DNA of 36,290 nucleotides from Tolumonas osonensis (GTDB taxonomy: Bacteria; Pseudomonadota; Gammaproteobacteria; Enterobacterales; Aeromonadaceae), in assembly GCF_014202415.1 (NCBI RefSeq), contig NZ_JACHGR010000012.1, positions 1-36,290 on the forward strand, in the 5' to 3' direction. The translations under genes and the position numbers were made by a program. The notes under the pieces are model-generated. The model was not told the origin of the DNA and made no database searches. It was given only the letters and a program-made list of their open reading frames with translations. Shown here piece by piece: positions 27,442 to 33,802 of this stretch. Every line of letters starts with the position of its first letter. The stretch's first letter is position 1.

Positions 27442-27470
27442 AAAAAGAGCGCCGTCATGGCGCTCTTTTT
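27442..27470. terminator. Bidirectional terminator between metY and the GST gene
   Basis: Stem AAAGAGCGCC (27444-27453) with GGCGCTCTTT (27459-27468), loop GTCAT, extendable by A-T pairs, with T-runs on both strands. Confidence 0.88.
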
Positions 27471-27494
27471 CTTTACGATAACCTGAAGCGTAAA

Positions 27495-28157
27495 TTACTG
27501 GGCTGTCAGACCAGTTTCATAACTCATGATCACCGTCTGCTCCTGCTGGGCGGCATGCAGCCAGGCCTGCATATCTTCATCCTGTAACATCCTCTGCAGA
27601 TATTCACCTGCCAACCCCTGACATTCGATGCCATAAGTATTAAAGCGGAAGGCAACCGGCGCGAACATGGCATCGGCAATCGTAAAATGACCGAACAGCC
27701 AGGGACCGGATTGGCCGTAGCGTAACCGGCATTCCGTCCAGATGGCCTGAATACGTTCAATATCCTTATCCAGGGCTTCATCGTGCTGAATAACGCGGCC
27801 TTCAGCCCGACAATTCATCGGCATCCTGCCGCGCAGCTCCATGAAACCGGAATGCATCTCGGCGCTGACAGAACGTGCCATGGCCCGCGCCGCCTTGTCT
27901 TCCGGCCAGGCTTGCGGATAGGCTTCGGCCAGATGTTCCATGATCGCCAGCGAATCCCAGATGGCCAGCTCTCCATCCAGCAATACCGGAACCTTACCCG
28001 CCGGAGAAAACTGTACCACCTGTTGTTTAAAGTCCTCTGTCTGCAGCAGAACCGTGGTTTCCTCAAACGCAACGCCCAGCTTGCGTAACAGCAGCCAGGG
28101 ACGCAGAGACCAGGAGGAATAATTTCTGTTAGCAACGATCAGATGTAACGCAGGCAT
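27495..28157 (-). CDS. Glutathione S-transferase family protein
   Basis: A 220-residue cytoplasmic protein with a thioredoxin-like N-terminal GST domain (about 1-85) and an all-helical C-terminal domain. NRNYSSWSLRPWLLLRKLG (10-28) holds the candidate catalytic Ser, and KVPVLLDGELAIWDSLAIMEHL contains the cis-Pro and the glutathione gamma-glutamyl site (DS). GHFTIADAMFAPVAFRF is the N-capping box region of the C-terminal domain. Substrate is unknown. It follows the YhcH-like gene by 29 bases on the same strand, so both are probably one transcript. AAGGAGTGTGCC precedes the ATG. Confidence 0.92.
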   Translation of the reverse strand: MPALHLIVANRNYSSWSLRPWLLLRKLGVAFEETTVLLQTEDFKQQVVQFSPAGKVPVLLDGELAIWDSLAIMEHLAEAYPQAWPEDKAARAMARSVSAEMHSGFMELRGRMPMNCRAEGRVIQHDEALDKDIERIQAIWTECRLRYGQSGPWLFGHFTIADAMFAPVAFRFNTYGIECQGLAGEYLQRMLQDEDMQAWLHAAQQEQTVIMSYETGLTAQ

Positions 28158-28186
28158 GGCACACTCCTTGACTTATATCCGGCAGA

Positions 28187-28684
28187 TTACTTCAGCAGAT
28201 CTTTATGTACTTTAAACACAATCTTACGCAGTTGGCCCGGTTCGGTCAGGGTACACAATGGCGTATGCAGTTCACCCGGCGCGATGACCACAAAATCACC
28301 GGGCTGCAGACCCACATAGGTGGTTGATGGCTCATCCATGAAATAGAGATCAGGGTGCGGATTATCTGCCCGATCCAGTTCCACGGTATGCGGGCCAATG
28401 CCAATCCACTCCTCGCCTGACAACAGTAACTGAATATCCAGATACGTATCATGAAATTCAGCGCGGCGTTCGGTCACCAGCTGTGAGGTATCCATCGATA
28501 CAATCATAAAGAGGGGATCTTTCGGCATATCGGCTGGTGCAAATTGCGCCGGCACCGTCAGATCTGTTTTGCCTTTTGGCAATTCCAGTACATCGGCATT
28601 GGTAGCGACGAAGTCACGCAATACAGCCGCAATCAGCGGATGCAGTAAAATGTCATCCAGTTCCTGTAAGTTACCAATAAACAT
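28187..28684 (-). CDS. YhcH/YjgK/YiaL (TabA-like) family protein
   Basis: 165 residues from the ATG at 28684 (MFIGNLQELDDILLHP). A GTG ten codons upstream is the alternative start. It is a small beta-barrel, cupin-like protein. The likely metal-binding residues are in EFHDTYLDIQLLLSGEEWIGI (Glu, His, Asp) and the late His in APGELHTPLC. Relatives are linked to sialic acid use (YhcH) and biofilm (TabA), but the biochemical role is unsettled. It is the first gene of a pair with the GST and is divergent from treR. Confidence 0.85.
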   Translation of the reverse strand: MFIGNLQELDDILLHPLIAAVLRDFVATNADVLELPKGKTDLTVPAQFAPADMPKDPLFMIVSMDTSQLVTERRAEFHDTYLDIQLLLSGEEWIGIGPHTVELDRADNPHPDLYFMDEPSTTYVGLQPGDFVVIAPGELHTPLCTLTEPGQLRKIVFKVHKDLLK

Positions 28685-28820
28685 AACAAGCTTGTCCTCA
28701 AAAACCGGCACCACTGCACCGGATGGTTAGCCATTGACTGTCACCAGCATAAATAACTGTAGACAGGATCACAAACCTGATTCCGTTTTCTGCGGGTATT
28801 TTGCAAAGAACACCTTGAAT

Positions 28821-28893
28821 CGGGCAATTCTACATTTGCCCGCTTGCCTAAGCCGGGAAAAATCCCAACAATAACTAAAAGTTAGTTTTCCCG
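28821..28893. repeat. Inverted repeats in the yhcH/treR divergent region
   Basis: CGGGCAA (28821-28827) with TTGCCCG (28836-28842), and CGGGAAAA (28854-28861) with TTTTCCCG (28886-28893), the second enclosing AACTAA-AAG-TTAGTT (28873-28887). The last arm ends 7 bases before the treR ATG, which has no clear ribosome site. They are candidate operators or a leader hairpin. No identity assigned. Confidence 0.4.
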
Positions 28894-28900
28894 ACCTGCC

Positions 28901-29848
28901 ATGACTAAACGCTTAACTATTCTCGACATCGCCAGACTGAGTGGCGTCGGCAAATCCACTGTCTCACGGGTACTAAATCAGGATCCCAACGTAAACCCGC
29001 AGACACGGGATCGGGTGGAAGCTGTGATCCGCGAGCATGGATTTGAGCCGAGTAAATCCGCACGCGCCATGCGTACCAACAGCGCACGGCTGGTCGGTAT
29101 TATTGTGTCACGGCTGGATTCCGCCTCCGAAAACCGAGCTGTCCGTGGCATGCTCGAAGTGCTCTACGCCCGTGGCTATGATGCCATGCTGATGGAGAGT
29201 GAATTCGACCCCGCGAAAGTGGATGAACATTTAGCCTTACTCGCCCGCCGTGGCGTGGATGGCGTGATCCTGTTTGCCTTCAGTTCGCTGGAACTGGAAC
29301 ACCTGCGCGCCTGGCAGGATAAGCTGATCCTGATGGCGCGCGACTGGCCGCAGATCTCCTCCGTCTGCTATGACGATCAGGGTGCGATCCGGCAGATCCT
29401 GGAGAAACTCTATGCCGCCGGCCGCCGACAGATCGATTTTATCGGCGTCGATCAGAGTGATGCCACCACCGGTGCCCTGCGTCTGCAGGCTTATCAGCAG
29501 TTTTGTGCGGAACATCAACTGCCCTGCCGTTATCTGACCGGCTCGCTGGATGTACAAAGTGGCTATGATCTCACCGCCAAGCTGCTGACGCCTGCAACCG
29601 ATGCCGTGGTCTGCGCTACGGATACGCTGGCGATGGGCGCCGCCAAATATCTGCAGGAACAGCAGCGCCATGACGTACAGCTCACCGGTGTGGGTAATAA
29701 TCCCCTACTGCATTTCCTCTTTCCACAAGTGTTATCGGTGGATCCTGGCTACAAACAGGCCGGACGTCTGGCGGCAGAACAATTGCTGTTACAGCTGGAA
29801 CAGCAGGCGGAACCCTGTGCACAGATAGCACCGTCCCACGACTTATAA
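28901..29848 (+). CDS. treR: Trehalose operon repressor TreR (LacI family)
   Basis: A 315-residue repressor, the same length as E. coli TreR. The N-terminal LacI-type helix-turn-helix is LTILDIARLSGVGKSTVSRVLNQ (5-27), followed by the hinge region. The effector domain includes VSRLDSASENRAVRGML, VCYDDQGAIRQIL and the ending NPLLHFLFPQVLSVDPGYKQAG, all TreR-like. In enterics TreR binds trehalose-6-phosphate as inducer. Two matching operators lie in the gap before treB. It is transcribed in the same direction as treBC. Its ATG lacks a good ribosome site and sits next to an inverted repeat. Confidence 0.94.
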   Translation: MTKRLTILDIARLSGVGKSTVSRVLNQDPNVNPQTRDRVEAVIREHGFEPSKSARAMRTNSARLVGIIVSRLDSASENRAVRGMLEVLYARGYDAMLMESEFDPAKVDEHLALLARRGVDGVILFAFSSLELEHLRAWQDKLILMARDWPQISSVCYDDQGAIRQILEKLYAAGRRQIDFIGVDQSDATTGALRLQAYQQFCAEHQLPCRYLTGSLDVQSGYDLTAKLLTPATDAVVCATDTLAMGAAKYLQEQQRHDVQLTGVGNNPLLHFLFPQVLSVDPGYKQAGRLAAEQLLLQLEQQAEPCAQIAPSHDL

Positions 29849-29929
29849 ATTCCGAGCCCCCGAAACCACGCCTTTCTGATCCTTAAGGATCCCGGTTTAT
29901 CGCTGGATCTGTGAACAATCACGCAAATT

Positions 29930-29941
29930 GGGAACGTTCCC
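29930..29941. promoter_or_regulatory. TreR operator 1
   Basis: Perfect 12-base palindrome GGGAACGTTCCC just upstream of the candidate treB -35. Its sequence matches the LacI-family pattern recalled for TreR boxes. A separate 14-base palindrome GATCCTTAAGGATC lies upstream at 29878-29891, of unknown role. Confidence 0.75.
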
Positions 29942-29943
29942 TT

Positions 29944-29971
29944 TTGCATTTTAAGTGTTCAGTTTCATACT
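29944..29971 (+). promoter_or_regulatory. Candidate treB promoter
   Basis: -35 TTGCAT (29944-29949), 16-base spacer and -10 CATACT (29966-29971), flanked by the two TreR operators, so bound repressor would block it. Confidence 0.55.
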
Positions 29972-29973
29972 AA

Positions 29974-29989
29974 TTGGGAACGTTACCAA
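29974..29989. promoter_or_regulatory. TreR operator 2
   Basis: TTGGGAACGTTACCAA, a 16-base palindrome with a single mismatch. Its centre is 46 bases from that of operator 1, and it covers the expected transcription start. Confidence 0.75.
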
Positions 29990-30046
29990 CTATATTTAAA
30001 TCATATGCCATCCCGGCAATATGGTTTGGTTTACCAGGGGACACAC

Positions 30047-31483
30047 ATGAGCAAATCATTCTCTCAGGACGTTACTCGTCTGATCAGTCTGGTCGGTGGC
30101 AAGGACAATATTGCCACTGTCAGCCACTGTCTGACCCGTCTGCGTTTTGTACTGAAAAATACCGCGCTGGCGGATATCAAGGGCATCGAAGCGCTGCCGT
30201 CAGTGAAAGGCTGCTTTACCAATGCCGGTCAGTTCCAGGTGGTGATCGGCACCGAAGTGGATCAATTTTTCAAATTGCTGATCGCCGAAACCGGCGTCGA
30301 TGCATCCTCCAAAGATGCGGCCAAAGTGGCTGCCCGTCAGAACATGAATGTACTGGAGCGCGTCATATCCCATCTGGCAGAAATCTTTGTGCCACTACTA
30401 CCGGCCATTATCACCGGCGGTCTGATCCTCGGCTTCCGTAACGTCATTGGTGATATCAAGATGTTCGATGGCAAGAGCCTGACCGAGATCAGCCAGTTCT
30501 GGGCGATGGTGCACTCATTCCTCTGGCTGATCGGCGAGGCTATTTTCCACTTCCTGCCTGTCGGTGTGTGCTGGGCAACCGTACGCAAAATGGGTGGCAG
30601 CGAGATCCTGGGGATCGTGCTGGGCATCACGCTGGTCAGTCCGCAGCTAATGAATGCCTATCTGATCGGACAACAAGCCCCGGAAGCCTGGGATTTTGGC
30701 CTGTTTGCCATTCAGAAAGTCGGTTATCAGGCGCAGGTGATCCCCGCGATTCTGGCTGGTGCTTTGCTGGCTTTGATTGAAACACGTCTGAAACAGATCA
30801 TCCCAGCCTATCTGTATCTGGTGATCGTGCCGTTTGTTTCCCTGCTGCTGGCGGTCATTCTGGCGCACAGCCTGATCGGGCCATTCGGCCGCTGGATTGG
30901 TGACGGCGTGGCTTTCGCCGCCAAATCCGTGATGACCGGTGGTTTTGCGCCGATCGGTGCTGCCCTGTTCGGCTTCCTGTATGCGCCGCTGGTGATCACC
31001 GGGGTCCATCACACCACCAACGCCGTTGACTTGCAATTAGTACAAAGCATGGGCGGCACGCCGATATGGCCACTGATTGCCTTATCGAACATTGCTCAGG
31101 CATCTGCGGTACTGGGTATCATCCTGATCAGCCGCAAGGAAAACGAACGTGAAATCTCCGTACCGGCGGCTATCTCGGCCTACCTCGGTGTCACGGAACC
31201 AGCGATGTACGGTATCAACCTGCGTTACAAATTCCCGATGCTGTGTGCGATGGTGGGTTCGGCACTGGCGGCGCTGGTCTGTGGTTTCAGCGGTGTACTG
31301 GCCAACGGTATCGGTGTCGGCGGTCTGCCAGGCATTCTCTCTATCCAGCCACAATTCTGGGGGATCTATGCCGTTGCCATGCTGATTGCGATTGCCGTAC
31401 CTCTGATGCTGACCATGGCGGTATACAAACATAAATTCCGTAACCAGACACAGGCTGAATTGTCAGCCACTGAAGTCGCTTAA
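30047..31483 (+). CDS. treB: PTS trehalose-specific EIIBC component
   Basis: A 478-residue membrane protein that imports trehalose and phosphorylates it to trehalose-6-phosphate. The N-terminal EIIB domain (about 1-85) carries the phospho-accepting Cys28 in TVSHCLTRLRF. The EIIC domain follows, with about ten membrane segments. It resembles E. coli TreB (473). No EIIA domain is attached, so the glucose EIIA (Crr) probably supplies phosphate, as in E. coli. The ATG at 30047 follows AGGGG. An upstream in-frame ATG has no ribosome site. treC follows after 68 bases, which include a small hairpin. Confidence 0.95.
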   Translation: MSKSFSQDVTRLISLVGGKDNIATVSHCLTRLRFVLKNTALADIKGIEALPSVKGCFTNAGQFQVVIGTEVDQFFKLLIAETGVDASSKDAAKVAARQNMNVLERVISHLAEIFVPLLPAIITGGLILGFRNVIGDIKMFDGKSLTEISQFWAMVHSFLWLIGEAIFHFLPVGVCWATVRKMGGSEILGIVLGITLVSPQLMNAYLIGQQAPEAWDFGLFAIQKVGYQAQVIPAILAGALLALIETRLKQIIPAYLYLVIVPFVSLLLAVILAHSLIGPFGRWIGDGVAFAAKSVMTGGFAPIGAALFGFLYAPLVITGVHHTTNAVDLQLVQSMGGTPIWPLIALSNIAQASAVLGIILISRKENEREISVPAAISAYLGVTEPAMYGINLRYKFPMLCAMVGSALAALVCGFSGVLANGIGVGGLPGILSIQPQFWGIYAVAMLIAIAVPLMLTMAVYKHKFRNQTQAELSATEVA

Positions 31484-31505
31484 TCACCCAATAACAATAA
31501 TTTCC

Positions 31506-31526
31506 GCTGCGGTATCACGCCGCAGC
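31506..31526 (+). other. Hairpin in the treB-treC gap
   Basis: Seven-base-pair GC-rich stem GCTGCGG with CCGCAGC and a 7-base loop, with no T-run. It may stabilise the treB message or set the treB to treC ratio. Confidence 0.45.
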
Positions 31527-31551
31527 CATTTCTTGGAATGGAGAAGTTTTA

Positions 31552-33216
31552 ATGTCTTATCCGCAACATGACTGGTGGCGTCAGGCCGTGGTTTACCAGA
31601 TCTACCCAAAAAGCTTTCAGGATTCAGGAAACAAAGGTACCGGCGACCTGCAGGGCATCATCCGTCGTCTGGATTACCTGCAGCAACTCGGTGTCGATGC
31701 CTTATGGCTCACCCCAATCTACAGTTCACCGCAGATCGATAATGGCTATGATATTGCCGACTACTATGCGATTGACCCGGCGTTTGGCACCATGCAGGAT
31801 TTCGAACAGCTGGTTGCCGCCTGCAAACAACGCAATATGCATCTGATCATGGATATGGTGTTTAACCATACCTCCACCGAACACGTCTGGTTTAAAACCG
31901 CACTCAGCGATCCGCAAAGCCGGTTCCGTGATTTTTACATCTGGCGCGATCCGGTAAATGGCCAAGCATCGAATAACTGGCAATCCAAATTCGGTGGCAA
32001 CGTCTGGGCTTTCGATCAGCCAAGCGGACAATACTATCTTCACCTGTTCAGTGAGCAACAGGCCGATCTGAACTGGGAAAATCCGGAAGTCCGCGAAGAG
32101 ATCAAAAAAGTACTGCATTTCTGGGCCGATAAAGGCGTCGATGGTTTCCGCCTCGATGTGATCAATCTGATCTCCAAACAGCAGGATTTCTGCGATGACC
32201 GCACTGGTGATGGCCGCCGCTTTTATACCGACGGTCCACGGGTACATGAATATCTGCAGGAGCTCGCCCGTGACGTTTTTCTGCCCCGTAACTGCATGAC
32301 CGTCGGTGAAATGTCCTCCACCACGCTGGCACACTGCCAGCAATATTCGCAGCAAGATGGCCGTGAGCTGTCGATGGTGTTCAATTTTCACCACCTGAAA
32401 GTGGATTACCCGAACGGCGAAAAATGGCAACTGGCCGAGCCAGACTTCATTGAATTGAAAAAGATTTTTTCTGAATGGCAAAGTGGACTGCATCAGCAGG
32501 GCTGGAGTGCGCTGTTCTGGTGTAACCACGATCAGCCGCGCATCCTCTCACGCTTCGGCCACGAAGGCGAATACCGTGAAAAATCCGCCAAGATGCTCGC
32601 CACCGTATTACACATGTTACAAGGCACGCCGTACATTTATCAGGGGGAAGAGATCGGCATGACCAATCCTCATTTCTCCCGGATCGAGGATTACCGTGAT
32701 GTGGAAAGTCTGAATGTCTATCTCGCGCATCAGCAGCAAAAGATCCCGGCCGAAGATACCCTGCAAATCCTGGCTGCTCGTTCGCGGGATAACAGCCGCA
32801 CACCGATGCCGTGGGATACCTCTGCCGGCGCCGGTTTCAGCCAGGGTACACCGTGGATCCCGCTTGGAGACAATGCCGATGATATAAATGTGGCCAAGAC
32901 GCTGGCAGATAAAAACTCCGTGTTCTATTACTATCAGCACCTGATCCAGTTACGCAAACAACAGCCTGTGATCGTTAACGGCAATTATCAGGATCTGCAG
33001 TCGGACAATCCGGATCTCTGGTGTTATCAGCGTGATGATGGCCAGCATAAGTTGCTAGTCGTGGCCAACCTACGGGCTACGGCCACACCATTTGTCCTTC
33101 CCGAACACGGGCTGCCGACAACAAGCGAATGCCTGATTCACAATAGTGAAACCACACCGCAGCTTTGCTCCCGTGAGCTGCAACCTTATGAGGTCATGGT
33201 CTGGCTTGGCAGGTAA
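31552..33216 (+). CDS. treC: Trehalose-6-phosphate hydrolase (alpha,alpha-phosphotrehalase)
   Basis: A 554-residue cytoplasmic glycoside hydrolase of family 13 that splits trehalose-6-phosphate into glucose and glucose-6-phosphate. The catalytic nucleophile is D202 in DGFRLDVINL, the acid/base E253 in VGEMSS and the stabilising D327 in CNHDQPR. The N-terminus has the usual WWRQAVVYQIYPKSFQDS. It has the E. coli TreC length (551). GGAATGGAG precedes its ATG. It is the last gene of treBC and removes the TreR inducer, closing the regulatory loop. Confidence 0.97.
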   Translation: MSYPQHDWWRQAVVYQIYPKSFQDSGNKGTGDLQGIIRRLDYLQQLGVDALWLTPIYSSPQIDNGYDIADYYAIDPAFGTMQDFEQLVAACKQRNMHLIMDMVFNHTSTEHVWFKTALSDPQSRFRDFYIWRDPVNGQASNNWQSKFGGNVWAFDQPSGQYYLHLFSEQQADLNWENPEVREEIKKVLHFWADKGVDGFRLDVINLISKQQDFCDDRTGDGRRFYTDGPRVHEYLQELARDVFLPRNCMTVGEMSSTTLAHCQQYSQQDGRELSMVFNFHHLKVDYPNGEKWQLAEPDFIELKKIFSEWQSGLHQQGWSALFWCNHDQPRILSRFGHEGEYREKSAKMLATVLHMLQGTPYIYQGEEIGMTNPHFSRIEDYRDVESLNVYLAHQQQKIPAEDTLQILAARSRDNSRTPMPWDTSAGAGFSQGTPWIPLGDNADDINVAKTLADKNSVFYYYQHLIQLRKQQPVIVNGNYQDLQSDNPDLWCYQRDDGQHKLLVVANLRATATPFVLPEHGLPTTSECLIHNSETTPQLCSRELQPYEVMVWLGR

Positions 33217-33240
33217 ATCGTAATTCCGTGACGCAACAAC

Positions 33241-33275
33241 AACACGCCAGCTTGTTGATAACCGGCTGGCGTGTT
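33241..33275 (+). other. Stem-loop after treC
   Basis: Perfect 11-base-pair stem AACACGCCAGC with GCTGGCGTGTT and a 13-base loop. It is followed by A residues, not T, so it is not a standard intrinsic terminator for treC. Confidence 0.5.
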
Positions 33276-33311
33276 AAAAAATTCCGCATACTCTCCGTAT
33301 GAGGACTTATT

Positions 33312-33719
33312 ATGTCGCAGATCGATGACCACCTGCTGACTCAACTGATGGATGCCGCCAAAGCCAGCATCCGTCATGCCTATATGCCCTACTCAAACTA
33401 TCCGGTCGGCGCCGCAGTATTAGCAATGGATGACCAGATCATTGCCGGGGTGAATATTGAAAATGCCGCCTATCCTGCCGGCACCTGCGCAGAACGGGTT
33501 GCCCTAGGTAACGCCATCAGCCAGGGACACCGTGAATTCAAGGCTATCGCCGTGTTTTCACCAAAGGGCGAAATCAGCCCGTGCGGCGTCTGTCGTCAGT
33601 TCATCTCCGAGTTCGGACCAGACATCCAGATCCTGTTCCACTGGCAAGGCCAGTTGCAGCAAATGCCAATCAAAGACTTGCTGCCATTTTCTTTCAGCCA
33701 GACTCAGTTAAACGCTTAA
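33312..33719 (+). CDS. cdd: Cytidine deaminase, short homotetrameric type
   Basis: A 135-residue zinc enzyme that deaminates cytidine and deoxycytidine to uridine forms for pyrimidine salvage. Zinc ligands are C59 in the CAE motif (catalytic E61) and C91 and C94 in PCGVC. The substrate loop GVNIENAAYPAG is intact. This is the short, tetrameric form known from Bacillus, not the 294-residue dimeric form of E. coli. The ATG follows GAGGA at good spacing, and a small hairpin (CATAC/GTATG, 33287-33301) abuts the ribosome site. ovoA begins 83 bases after its stop. Confidence 0.95.
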   Translation: MSQIDDHLLTQLMDAAKASIRHAYMPYSNYPVGAAVLAMDDQIIAGVNIENAAYPAGTCAERVALGNAISQGHREFKAIAVFSPKGEISPCGVCRQFISEFGPDIQILFHWQGQLQQMPIKDLLPFSFSQTQLNA

Positions 33720-33727
33720 GTATGCTG

Positions 33728-33795
33728 ATCTGAAACTGATCTCTCCCGTACTGTATTTGACCAGCTATAGTTTCAGATAAAATAGTAACGGGAGA
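33728..33795 (+). promoter_or_regulatory. Candidate pseudoknot leader of ovoA covering its ribosome site
   Basis: Stem 1: ATCTGAAACT (33728-33737) pairs perfectly with AGTTTCAGAT (33769-33778). Stem 2: TCTCCCGT (33742-33749), inside the loop of stem 1, pairs perfectly with ACGGGAGA (33788-33795), which contains the ovoA GGGAG ribosome site. The linkers are 4, 19 and 9 bases, and the last is A-rich (AAAATAGTA). This is an H-type pseudoknot topology. A competing promoter reading also exists: TTGACC (33757-33762), a 15-base spacer and TAAAAT (33778-33783). Confidence 0.5.
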
Positions 33796-33802
33796 ACAAC
33801 CT

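Noticed and set aside
33241-33275. Strong hairpin after treC as an intrinsic terminator
   Set aside because: It is followed by A residues instead of T residues on the treC strand, so it was recorded as a stem-loop only.
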